64,000 bases of DNA, from positions 372,001 to 436,000 of the forward strand of contig NZ_JNLE01000003.1 in the NCBI RefSeq assembly GCF_000702945.1, in the 5' to 3' direction. The translations under genes and the position numbers were made by a program. Numbering within the stretch: the stretch's first letter is position 1; every line of letters starts with the position of its first letter. The notes beneath the pieces are model-generated. The model searched no databases. It was given only the letters and a program-made list of their open reading frames with translations, and had not been told where the DNA came from. Positions 8,997 to 17,342 of this stretch are shown piece after piece. This stretch comes from Clostridium sp. KNHs205. Its GTDB lineage: Bacteria > Bacillota > Clostridia > Lachnospirales > Lachnospiraceae.

Positions 8997-9869
8997 TCAG
9001 GAATTCAGTTTCTCATAAATTATATTGCTTAAGGCTGCAAAATCTTCAAGTTTCAAAGCCTCTCCTCTGATACTGGGAGACAGATTAAGTTCTGTTATAG
9101 CCTCTGTTATAAGTTCCTTGGAGAGCTTAATTTCATCACTGTTATTAAGTCCGTTGGCAAGGGTTTTTCTCCTTTGATTAAAGGAGGCCCGAATTAATTT
9201 GAACATCAGTTTTTCATCCTGAAGCTTAACCGGCTTGTCCTTGTGAAGAGCGAGCCTGATGACGGCAGAGCCTACATTCGGTCTTGGCATGAAACAGTTT
9301 GGCGGAACATTGGCTGCAATGTAGGGTTCTGCATAATACTGAACTGCCAGGGAAAGAGCCCCGTAATCTTTGCTGCCGGGACCGGACTGCATACGGTCCG
9401 CAACCTCTTTTTGCACCATAACGGTAATATTATCTACGGGAACATGTGCCTCCAATAATCCCATGATGATTGGAGTAGTTATATAATAAGGAAGATTCGC
9501 CACAACTTTTATGGGTCTTCCGCCATTCTTTTCCTGTACCAGTTTATTTAAATCCACCTTTAAGACGTCTTCGTTGATTATACTTACATTCTCATAGGGA
9601 GATAAGGTATCCTCAAGAATCGGTATCAGATTCTTATCTATCTCAACGGCAACCACCTCTCTGGCGGCTTCACACAGGTATTGAGTGAGGGTTCCGATAC
9701 CGGGGCCTATTTCCACTACCATATCATCTTTTGTCACCCCTGCAGCTCTGATAATCTTCTCAAGTACATGGGTATCAATTAGAAAGTTCTGCCCGAACTT
9801 CTTCTGAAAAACGAAATGGTATTTATTTAATATTTCTATAGTTTCCTTTGGATTTCCCAGTGTCGCCAT
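8997..9869 (-). CDS. rsmA: 16S rRNA (adenine1518/1519-N6)-dimethyltransferase
   Basis: A 290-residue KsgA/RsmA methyltransferase that dimethylates two adjacent adenines at the 3' end of 16S rRNA during small-subunit maturation. Motifs: N-terminal KKFGQNFL, SAM-binding VEIGPGIGTLTQYL, and catalytic NLPYYITTPI. ATG at 9869 has AAAGGATG upstream. It follows tatD by 41 bp and is likely co-transcribed with it, the tatD-(rnmV)-rsmA order being common in Firmicutes; no rnmV is present between them here. Confidence 0.96.
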   Translation of the reverse strand: MATLGNPKETIEILNKYHFVFQKKFGQNFLIDTHVLEKIIRAAGVTKDDMVVEIGPGIGTLTQYLCEAAREVVAVEIDKNLIPILEDTLSPYENVSIINEDVLKVDLNKLVQEKNGGRPIKVVANLPYYITTPIIMGLLEAHVPVDNITVMVQKEVADRMQSGPGSKDYGALSLAVQYYAEPYIAANVPPNCFMPRPNVGSAVIRLALHKDKPVKLQDEKLMFKLIRASFNQRRKTLANGLNNSDEIKLSKELITEAITELNLSPSIRGEALKLEDFAALSNIIYEKLNS

Positions 9870-9910
9870 CCATTCATCCTTTCTGTGGCATACAATGCCT
9901 TTAACAACTG

Positions 9911-10678
9911 TTATTTTATTTTATATACATCTTTTGCATTCTGCTCCGTTATCCGAAGGACTTCTTCGTAATCCAGCCCTTTAATTTCCGCTATCTTTTC
10001 CGCTACATAGCGCAGATTAAGGGATGAGTTCCTCTTGCCTCTGTTAGGTTCTGGTGACAGATAAGGTGAATCGGTCTCCAGCACTATACTTTCCATAGGT
10101 GCATACTCTACCACTTCCCTGAGCTTTTTTGCATTCTTAAAGGTCAATACTCCTCCGATACCCAGATAGAAGCCCATATCGAGATAGGACCTTGCCATTT
10201 CTTTTGCATAGGAAAAGCAGTGTATAATGCCTCCCACGGACTTAAGATTACAGCTTTGTATCATATCAAGGGTATCTGCTGCTGCATCTCTGCTGTGAAT
10301 GATAGCGGGCAGATTTACTTCCTTGGCTAATTCCATCTGTCTTTCAAACCATAGCTTTTGCACTGTACGTTCCGGTGTATCCCAGTAATAATCAAGTCCG
10401 ATCTCACCAATGGCAACTACTTTAGGCTCCTTTACAGCCTCTCTCAGCCAGTTGAAATTCTCCTCGTTTAGCTCTGCTGTTTCACTGGGATGTACTCCTA
10501 CCGCTGCGTAAACAAAGGGATATTCTTCTGCCAGAGCCAGAGAGTTTTTGGAGCTTTGAAGGCTTGCTCCTATATTTACTACATAACCAATTTCTGCTGC
10601 TTCAAAGCTGTTAAGTAATTGCTTTCTATCTTCATCAAATGCTTCATCATCATAATGAGCATGGGTTTCAAAAATCAT
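9911..10678 (-). CDS. tatD: TatD family metal-dependent hydrolase
   Basis: A 255-residue TatD-type deoxyribonuclease/hydrolase. Metal ligands are visible as HAHYDD at the N-terminus, GEIGLDYYWD, HSRDA, IHCFS and LETDSPYLSP near the end, all in family order for a TIM-barrel amidohydrolase. A longer frame starts with TTG at 10699, but ATG at 10678 with AGAGG at proper distance is preferred. Substrate in vivo is uncertain; DNA 3' exonuclease or D-aminoacyl-tRNA-linked activities have been proposed for the family. Confidence 0.94.
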   Translation of the reverse strand: MIFETHAHYDDEAFDEDRKQLLNSFEAAEIGYVVNIGASLQSSKNSLALAEEYPFVYAAVGVHPSETAELNEENFNWLREAVKEPKVVAIGEIGLDYYWDTPERTVQKLWFERQMELAKEVNLPAIIHSRDAAADTLDMIQSCNLKSVGGIIHCFSYAKEMARSYLDMGFYLGIGGVLTFKNAKKLREVVEYAPMESIVLETDSPYLSPEPNRGKRNSSLNLRYVAEKIAEIKGLDYEEVLRITEQNAKDVYKIK

Positions 10679-11131
10679 AGATATGCCTCTTTTCTTCAAA
10701 AAACAAAAAATACCATTCTTTTCACATCATTGTTCCTTCCAGTAATACGATAAAAATTACCAGCTGCCTGTCCATTAAGACATTATAAGTGATAACCCTG
10801 TTCTTTGTCCATGCTTTCTTCCATATTCGTTAACCTTTACCTGACTATGCTTTTATTACCTGTATCTTTTATATTTGTAAAGAGAAACTATTCATAAGGA
10901 CTGTAATTATTGGCTGGCATCCATTCATTTTTAATGCAATTTAATTTAAGCCGGCAATATTTCTCTCCTGTATAAGTTGATTCACAGCTACCCAAACCTG
11001 GGCCTTTCCTAAAAAGGTTATCTGCCCGGATGGATAAAAAATATGACTTATAGCAAGCAATAAACACCTTAAAAATAATAAAACTCAGAGTTAGTATGCG
11101 CATTTTTTATTATTTTAGAAAGGAGATTTAT
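10679..11131. other. Gap between divergent tatD and cotJ operons
   Basis: About 450 bp that must hold the promoters for tatD (leftward) and cotJABC (rightward). I see AT-rich sequence but no convincing sigma-A, or sigma-E site that I would defend, no RNA gene and no conserved ORF. Confidence 0.5.
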
Positions 11132-11368
11132 ATGGACATCACACCTCAAAACTTAAATACAATGCCAAAAGATACACCAGCAAAAGGAATTCCTTGTCTT
11201 CCTTTTGATAACCAGGAGACACCAGCAGCTGAGCTTCCTCTGGCAATGGTAGTCATAAGGAAACAATGTTTTAAGGATTTAAATCTGCCGGATGAGGCTT
11301 TAAATGCCGGTACACTGTTTAAGGAATTAGACCTGCCCTTTTATGGAACAGGAGGTGCTTTATTATGA
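11132..11368 (+). CDS. cotJA: Spore coat-associated protein CotJA
   Basis: A 78-residue protein from ATG at 11132 behind AAAGGAGA. The Pro-rich N-terminus and the ELPLAMVVIRKQCF...LFKELDLPF pattern fit CotJA, which in Bacillus is made in the mother cell and joins the inner spore coat with CotJB and CotJC. It overlaps cotJB by four bases. Expected control is by mother-cell sigma-E, from knowledge of the family rather than from a visible site. Confidence 0.88.
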   Translation: MDITPQNLNTMPKDTPAKGIPCLPFDNQETPAAELPLAMVVIRKQCFKDLNLPDEALNAGTLFKELDLPFYGTGGALL

Positions 11369-11619
11369 ATGAAGATAAATGTAGTGCTATGAAAAAACTT
11401 CAGGAAATAAGTTTTGTACTGGATGAGTTACGTCTGTTTCTGGATACTCACCCTTTTGACAAAGAAGCACTTGGCTGCTTTGAAAATTACCGGTCAGAAA
11501 GGGAGAAAGCACTGTCAGAATACGAAACAGCCTTTGGTCCCATAGAATCCTACCGGGTAAAAGAAAATACTACTTGGACCTGGGTGGATGATCCCTGGCC
11601 TTGGGAAGGAGTGATATAA
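11365..11619 (+). CDS. cotJB: Spore coat protein CotJB
   Basis: An 84-residue protein with the family pattern LDELRLFLDTHPFDKEAL...Y and a C-terminal WTWVDDPWPWEGV tail, which is diagnostic for CotJB. It starts inside the end of cotJA (ATGA overlap) and is followed one base later by cotJC, so the three are translationally coupled. It is a structural coat component without known enzymatic activity. Confidence 0.92.
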   Translation: MNEDKCSAMKKLQEISFVLDELRLFLDTHPFDKEALGCFENYRSEREKALSEYETAFGPIESYRVKENTTWTWVDDPWPWEGVI

Positions 11620-11620
11620 T

Positions 11621-12226
11621 ATGTGGACCTATGAAAGAAGACTGCAATTTCCGGTTAAAATAACAACGCCGAATCCTAAAATGGCACAGCTTATTATCAG
11701 TCAGTTCGGCGGTCCTGACGGCGAGCTGGCCGCTTCCATGCGGTATCTCTCACAGCGTTATTCCATGCCTTATAAGGAAGTTACCGGTCTGTTAACAGAT
11801 ATCGGTACAGAGGAATTGGCTCATATGGAGATTATCAGTGCAATTGTATATCAGCTGACAAAGAACCTGACACTGGAAGAGTTAAAAACCGCAGGTTTTG
11901 ATGCCTATTACATTGACCATACAACTGGACTCTGGCCACAGGCGGCAGGCGGTATTCCCTTTAATTCATGTTTCTTCCAGTCCAAAGGCGATGCTCTTAC
12001 GGACTTAACAGAAGACCTTGCTGCAGAGCAGAAGGCAAGAACCACCTATGATAATATTCTACGAGTTGTAACAGATCCCGAAATTGCCGAACCCATACGT
12101 TTCTTAAGAGAACGCGAAGTCGTACACTTTCAGCGGTTTGGTGAAGCCCTGGTAAGAGTTCAGGAGCATCTGGATGCAAAGAACTTCTATGCAATGAATC
12201 CGGAGCTGGATAAGATATTAAAATAA
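11621..12226 (+). CDS. cotJC: Manganese catalase-like spore coat protein CotJC
   Basis: A 201-residue ferritin-like protein of the Mn-catalase family, deposited in the spore coat where it may remove hydrogen peroxide. The dinuclear metal ligands fit the visible E/H pattern: TEELAHMEII around residue 66 and REREVVHFQRFGEAL around residue 167, with EDLAAEQKARTTYD between. Last gene of cotJABC, followed by a strong terminator. Shorter than soluble Mn-catalases but normal for CotJC. Confidence 0.93.
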   Translation: MWTYERRLQFPVKITTPNPKMAQLIISQFGGPDGELAASMRYLSQRYSMPYKEVTGLLTDIGTEELAHMEIISAIVYQLTKNLTLEELKTAGFDAYYIDHTTGLWPQAAGGIPFNSCFFQSKGDALTDLTEDLAAEQKARTTYDNILRVVTDPEIAEPIRFLREREVVHFQRFGEALVRVQEHLDAKNFYAMNPELDKILK

Positions 12227-12267
12227 TGGCAACGGAATGAATCGTTGAAATGATTGCTGAAATAAGA

Positions 12268-12334
12268 AGAAGCTGCTTCTCAGATACCACAGTTTTAACT
12301 GTAACTCTCTGAGATGGCAGCTTCTATTTTTTAT
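12268..12334 (+). terminator. Terminator of cotJABC
   Basis: AGAAGCTGC ... CTCAGA pairs with TCTGAG ... GCAGCTTCT, followed by ATTTTTT. A classic intrinsic terminator 40 bases after the cotJC stop. Confidence 0.88.
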
Positions 12335-12500
12335 TATTCCTTTAAAGATTTTTTTTAAATAAGTAACTGTAGCCCAGTTAATAATTAATTACAATATATA
12401 CTTTCGCTCTACCATAACTCAAGGTTTAAAATGGTTTCCTGCCTAGTATATCAAGAAATTTAATACAGGGTAAACTATAATTAATTTACTTCTTATAAAA

Positions 12501-14471
12501 TTAGCAGATTTCAGCACCGGGAGTCATGTCTTTCTCCGGAACCATTAATGCCAGCTCTCCGTTTTCATTTTCTGCACATAAGAGCATTCCTTCGGACAGG
12601 ATTCCAGCCAGTTTGGCAGGCTTTAAATTCACCAGCACCATAACTTTCTTACCTACCATCTGCTCCGGTGTGTAATATGCTTTGATTCCTGATACAATCT
12701 GCTTAACCTGACTTCCGATTCTGACCTGGGAGCAGAGAAGCTTCTTGGACTTAGGCACTTCTTCACAGGCAATGATCTCACCAACCTGGAACTGCAGCTT
12801 CATGAAGTCATCATAGGAAATCTCATCTTTTGCTGGTATATCTATAACATTTACAGGCTCTTCTTTCTGAGCTTCTTCCGGTATGATTTCTGCTGCTTTT
12901 GCAGCTTCAACCTTCTCAAGTACTTCCTTGATATCAAGTCTTGCAAAAAGAATCTCAGGGGTTTCTGTAACCTTGTTGCCATCCGGATAAAGTCCGTATT
13001 CTTTTAATCCGTCAATATCCCTTAACTCTGTATTAAGCTGAGCGAGGATCTTCCCGGCAGTCTCAGGCATAAAGGAATGCAGCAGGCTGGCTCCCATGGT
13101 AATGCTTTCAACGAGGTTATAAAGAACCGTTTCAAGTCTTTCCTTCTTCTCCTCTTCTTTTGCCAGTACCCAGGGCATGGTCTCATCAATATATTTGTTA
13201 CAGCGTTTAAAGAGTGTAAAGATTTCAGTTAATGCATCTGCGACTCTTAACTGCTCCATCTTAGCTACTACCTTATCCACTGTCATAACTGCAAGCTCTT
13301 TTAATTCTTCATCTACAGCTTCCTTTACACCAGCATTTCTTACCGTTCCTCCAAAATACTTGTTGGACATGGAAATGGTACGGTTAACAAGGTTACCAAG
13401 GGTATTTGCAAGATCGGAATTCATCCTCTCCACCATAAGCTCCCAGGTTATTACACCATCGTTATCAAAAGGCATTTCATGAAGCACAAAATACCTCACG
13501 GCATCCACACCAAAGAAATTAACCAGCTCATCGGCATAGAGTACATTTCCTTTCGACTTACTCATCTTTCCTTCACCCTGTAACAGCCAGGGATGACCGA
13601 ATACCTGCTTCGGTAAAGGAACTTCAAGAGCCATAAGCATAATTGGCCAGTAAATGGTATGGAATCTTAAGATATCCTTACCGATTAAGTGAAGGTCTGC
13701 CGGCCAGAACTTATTATAAAGTTCTCCGTGGCTTCCGTCTGTGTCATAACCAGGACCGGTAATATAATTGCTTAAGGCATCCAGCCATACATACACAACA
13801 TGCTTTTCATCAAAGCTTACTGGAATACCCCATTTAAAGGAGGTTCTGGAAACACAGAGATCCTGTAAGCCCGGCAGCAGGAAGTTATTCATCATTTCAT
13901 TCTTTCTGCTCTCTGGCTGAATGAATTCAGGATGTGTCTTGATGTGCTCGATAAGTCTGTCTGTGTAGTTGCTGAGCTTTAAGAAATATGCTTCTTCTTT
14001 TGCCGGCTGAACTTCGCCGCCGCAGTCAGGGCATTTACCGTCAACCAGCTGGGAAGGTGTAAAGAAGGATTCACAGGGAGTACAATACAAGCCTTCATAG
14101 TGTCCCTTATAGATATCACCTTTTTCATAGAGCTTCTTAAAAATCTTCTGAACCTGTGCTTCATGATAGGTGTCTGTTGTACGGACAAATTTATCATAGG
14201 AGGTATTCATCATATCCCAAATATCCTGAATCTGGGCAGCAACTCCGTCTACGAATTCCTTGGGGGTAATTCCTGCCGCACCGGCTTTGTTCTCAATTTT
14301 CTGTCCATGCTCATCTGTTCCCGTCTGGAAAAACACTTCATAGCCTTCCTGTCTCTTAAATCTTGCTATACTGTCCGCCAGTACGATCTCATAAGTATTT
14401 CCGATATGAGGTTTTCCTGAGGTATAAGCTATGGCAGTTGTAATATAATAGGGTTTCTTACAGTTACACAT
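12501..14471 (-). CDS. metG: Methionyl-tRNA synthetase
   Basis: A 656-residue class I synthetase that charges tRNA-Met. The HIGH motif appears as KPHIGN near residue 20 and the KMSKS motif as KMSKSKGN near residue 300. A zinc knuckle with CTPC and CPDC pairs follows the HIGH region. The final ~110 residues form an EMAP/tRNA-binding domain (FQVGEI... MVLVNLKPAKL), so this is the homodimeric long form. ATG at 14471 follows AAAGGAGGAAG. Expression is controlled by the T-box leader upstream. It lies in the same direction as tatD and rsmA further left, as in Bacillus metS-yabD-ksgA, but cotJABC is inserted between. Confidence 0.97.
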   Translation of the reverse strand: MCNCKKPYYITTAIAYTSGKPHIGNTYEIVLADSIARFKRQEGYEVFFQTGTDEHGQKIENKAGAAGITPKEFVDGVAAQIQDIWDMMNTSYDKFVRTTDTYHEAQVQKIFKKLYEKGDIYKGHYEGLYCTPCESFFTPSQLVDGKCPDCGGEVQPAKEEAYFLKLSNYTDRLIEHIKTHPEFIQPESRKNEMMNNFLLPGLQDLCVSRTSFKWGIPVSFDEKHVVYVWLDALSNYITGPGYDTDGSHGELYNKFWPADLHLIGKDILRFHTIYWPIMLMALEVPLPKQVFGHPWLLQGEGKMSKSKGNVLYADELVNFFGVDAVRYFVLHEMPFDNDGVITWELMVERMNSDLANTLGNLVNRTISMSNKYFGGTVRNAGVKEAVDEELKELAVMTVDKVVAKMEQLRVADALTEIFTLFKRCNKYIDETMPWVLAKEEEKKERLETVLYNLVESITMGASLLHSFMPETAGKILAQLNTELRDIDGLKEYGLYPDGNKVTETPEILFARLDIKEVLEKVEAAKAAEIIPEEAQKEEPVNVIDIPAKDEISYDDFMKLQFQVGEIIACEEVPKSKKLLCSQVRIGSQVKQIVSGIKAYYTPEQMVGKKVMVLVNLKPAKLAGILSEGMLLCAENENGELALMVPEKDMTPGAEIC

Positions 14472-14611
14472 ATATCTTCCTCCTTTTACTGTCCAGTTAT
14501 ATAAAGAGCTTACCAGACTCCAGCACTTTCGCGATAGTTACCCTCTTCCTTAAATGCACCTTGTACATCCGTCCGATAGGGTGTTTTTGGCAATCGGTTT
14601 ATATCCTATCA

Positions 14612-14865
14612 CAAAAAAAGTCCCCGTCTTCTTTAAAGACGAGAACAATATCCCGTGGTACCACTTTAATTCAGCCTGAATAGGCTCTCTTCTCCTGCAG
14701 TTTCTACAGGTTGTCACGATAACGGGTGCTTCCGTCGCAGCCTAAAGGTTCTCCATTCGGTGCGAGGCTCCAAGACCATCTTCAGTAATCTAAACGTGAC
14801 CCTTTTTCAGCAATACAGGGCTCTCTGTCCACGAAAAGTTTTACTTACTCTTCTTTTCTCTGCCT
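14612..14865 (-). promoter_or_regulatory. Met-specific T-box riboswitch leader of metG
   Basis: On the minus strand the leader contains the stem I start AGAGTAAGT, a specifier region GAAGATGGTC whose ATG (14779-14777) is the methionine codon, the T-box core AAGTGGTACCACGGGA (14666-14651), and a terminator hairpin (TCTCGTCTT / AAGACGGGGA) ending in seven U residues at about 14613. Uncharged tRNA-Met should pair with both specifier and T-box bulge and favour the antiterminator, so metG is read only when methionyl-tRNA is short. Confidence 0.93.
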
Positions 14866-14924
14866 TTTAATATTATAGATTAGTATTGGCCGTTTTTTCC
14901 GGCATCATACATCAATTATTTTTT

Positions 14925-14953
14925 AGCATAACATCCCGCGAAAAATTTGTCAA
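14925..14953 (-). promoter_or_regulatory. Promoter of the metG T-box transcript
   Basis: TTGACA (14953-14948), 17-base spacer, TATGCT (14930-14925) on the minus strand. The transcript would begin about 50 bases before the T-box stem I. Confidence 0.7.
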
Positions 14954-15039
14954 CTACAGCTTTTTAATTACAGCAAAACTTATTATTACTTCCAAACTTC
15001 CCTTTCATGTATTTGCACCAGATCGTGTTTGAAAACTGC

Positions 15040-15100
15040 TTGACTTTTAAATCTTACAGATGTAATATATAGGCACGTTTACAAATATTACACTTGTAAT
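15040..15100 (+). promoter_or_regulatory. Promoter and two BlaI-type operators for the PBP pair
   Basis: TTGACT (15040-15045), 17-base spacer and TAATAT (15063-15068) form a promoter. A palindrome TTACAGATGTAA (15054-15065) lies between and over its -10 box, and a second, ATTACACTTGTAAT (15087-15100), lies just downstream of the expected start. Both match the TACA/TGTA core bound by BlaI/MecI repressors, and a third such palindrome stands before blaI at 22373. This predicts repression of both PBP genes by BlaI. Confidence 0.8.
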
Positions 15101-15201
15101 ATTAATAACCTTCTCCAACTCTGCCCTATCATTGCAATACTTTAAAATCCATGAAAGGAGTCCATATTTATTCAGTAATCAGACTGAAACCGGACAGAAA
15201 T

Positions 15202-17331
15202 ATGAAGAAAAATAAAAAGACAAATTACACCCTGAAAATTTTTTTAGGGATAAACTGCTCTATGGCTGTAACCCTGGCTTTGCTTGCAATAATCTATGCA
15301 TTTCTAAAGGACAGTAAAGCTCCGGAGGAAATAATAGTTACCACTCCAAAAGATGTTCTATCAGCCTATGTGTCCCTGCTAAAGGAACAGAACTTTAAGA
15401 AAATGTACACTCTTCTGGATAAAGACAGCCGTAGCAGGATCTCTGAGGATGCTTTTATCTTGCGAAATCAAAAGATATATGAAGGAATTGAAGCAAAAAA
15501 CTTCCATTCTGAAATCACTGATACTTCCATTACTTCAGAAGATTTATCCACTGTAACCTACACCCAGAAGTTTGAAAGTCTGGCTGGTAAGATTCATTTT
15601 ACGAATACTGCCACTTTCACCAAAGACGAGGAAGGTAAATACGCCCTTTCCTGGGATGACAGCATGATTTTTCCCCAGCTGACCTCTGACGATAAGGTTA
15701 AGGTAATTCGTAAGGAGGCTAAACGCGGCCGTCTGTTGGACCGCGTCGGTAACTTACTGGCAGGTGAAGGTGCTGCCTCATCTGTCGGCCTGGTTCCGGG
15801 GAAATTGTCCGAGGATTGGGAAAAAGATAGAAAGCAGCTGTCCCTCTTGTTAAATATGACGCCTGAAAGCATTGAGAAAAAGCTTCAGGCCAAATGGGTA
15901 AACAACGACTCCTTTGTTCCTTTAAAAACAATTGAAGAGCTGGATGAATCAGAGCTGCTTAGTTCTAATCCAAGTGAAAAGGCTATGGAGCTTAAGGAAC
16001 AAAGAAATTCCCTTCTCCAGATACCGGGAATTATGATTACGGATATTGCGGTTCGCAGTTATCCTTTGGAAGAAAAGGCCTCTCATCTGACAGGTTATGT
16101 ACAGAATGTAACAGCCGAAGACCTTAAAGACCATCCGGGTGAAGGCTATTATTCAAACAGTCTTATAGGTCGTACCGGGTTGGAAGCCCTTTATGAAAAA
16201 GAGTTAAGAGGCAGTACTGGTTATGAGATTCTTATTACGAATTTTCAGGGAGCTGTAAAGTGTACCTTAGCCTCCGTTTCCAAAAAGGACGGTGAGGATA
16301 TTCGGCTGACGATTGATTCCGAGCTTCAATCCAAACTTTATGACAGCTTCCGCGAGGACAGAAGCTGTTCTGTCGCCCTTAATCCCTATACAGGTGAAGT
16401 ATTAGCACTGGTCAGTACTCCTTCCTACAACAGCAATGATTTTATTCTCGGGATGTCAGCAGATCAATGGGAGACTTTGAACCAGTCAGAAGCCCAGCCT
16501 CTGTATAACCGTTTCCGGCAGACCTGGTGCCCCGGTTCCTCTTTTAAACCTATCATAGCCGCTATCGGACTTACCAGCGGTGCTCTTGACCCAGAGGAGG
16601 ATTATGGGCAGGAGGGTCTTAAATGGCGCAAGGATGCAAGCTGGGGGAATTATTATGTCACTACTCTCCATACCTATGACCGGGTTACTCTGGAAAATGC
16701 CCTTATTCATTCAGATAACATCTATTTTGCCAAGGCCGCGTTAAAGGTAGGAAAGGACAAATTAGCCGAAAACTTATCCCACCTTGGCTTTTCAGAAAAT
16801 CTCCCCTTTGAAATCTCCCTCTCTTCCTCCCAATATGCCAGAGATGGTATTTTTCAATCAGAAATTCAATTGGCCGACACCGGATATGGACAGGGAGAAG
16901 TGCTTGTTAATCCCCTTCATCTGGCCTGCTTATACACTGCCTTTTGCAACAAGGGAGATGTTATCAGCCCGACCCTTTTGTACCAGGAAGAAGCAGCGCC
17001 TCGTATTTGGATTAAGAATGCCTTCTCAGAAGCTGCCGCAGAAATCGTGAGAAATGCTTTACTAAAAACGGTGAACACCCCTGCCGGAACCGGTTATACC
17101 GTTCACAGGAAGGATCTATCCCTGGCAGGTAAGACCGGTACTGCTGAGATAAAGCTCTCCAAAACCGATAATCAGGGTACGGAGCTTGGCTGGTTCGCTG
17201 TATTTACTACGGACAAAGACACTTCTGAGCCTATCCTGCTGGTAACTATGGTAGAAGACGTAAAGCAAAGAGGCGGAAGCTCCTATGTTATGAAAGGGTT
17301 GAAACCGGTGCTTGAGCATCTGGCCCCCTAA
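15202..17331 (+). CDS. Class B penicillin-binding protein with MecA-type N-terminal domain
   Basis: A membrane-anchored peptidoglycan transpeptidase of ~709 residues. After a basic start comes one membrane helix (FLGINCSMAVTLALLAIIYAF), an NTF2-like MecA_N domain (DVLSAYVSLLKEQNFKKMY...), a dimerisation domain, and the transpeptidase with PGSSFK (SxxK, near 16537), HSDN (SxN) and GKTGTAE (KTG). The layout is that of PBP2a/PBP3-like low-affinity enzymes. Start is uncertain: the frame is open from ATG 15151, but the only good ribosome site (AAAGGAG, 15154-15160) lies after it and far before ATG 15202. First gene of a BlaI-controlled pair; beta-lactam tolerance is an inference. Confidence 0.9.
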   Translation: MKKNKKTNYTLKIFLGINCSMAVTLALLAIIYAFLKDSKAPEEIIVTTPKDVLSAYVSLLKEQNFKKMYTLLDKDSRSRISEDAFILRNQKIYEGIEAKNFHSEITDTSITSEDLSTVTYTQKFESLAGKIHFTNTATFTKDEEGKYALSWDDSMIFPQLTSDDKVKVIRKEAKRGRLLDRVGNLLAGEGAASSVGLVPGKLSEDWEKDRKQLSLLLNMTPESIEKKLQAKWVNNDSFVPLKTIEELDESELLSSNPSEKAMELKEQRNSLLQIPGIMITDIAVRSYPLEEKASHLTGYVQNVTAEDLKDHPGEGYYSNSLIGRTGLEALYEKELRGSTGYEILITNFQGAVKCTLASVSKKDGEDIRLTIDSELQSKLYDSFREDRSCSVALNPYTGEVLALVSTPSYNSNDFILGMSADQWETLNQSEAQPLYNRFRQTWCPGSSFKPIIAAIGLTSGALDPEEDYGQEGLKWRKDASWGNYYVTTLHTYDRVTLENALIHSDNIYFAKAALKVGKDKLAENLSHLGFSENLPFEISLSSSQYARDGIFQSEIQLADTGYGQGEVLVNPLHLACLYTAFCNKGDVISPTLLYQEEAAPRIWIKNAFSEAAAEIVRNALLKTVNTPAGTGYTVHRKDLSLAGKTGTAEIKLSKTDNQGTELGWFAVFTTDKDTSEPILLVTMVEDVKQRGGSSYVMKGLKPVLEHLAP

Positions 17332-17342
17332 GAAAGGAATTT

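Noticed and set aside
10679..11131. Sigma-E promoter for cotJABC
   Set aside because: CATATT- and TATGC-like fragments occur but spacing and -10 do not fit well enough to call.
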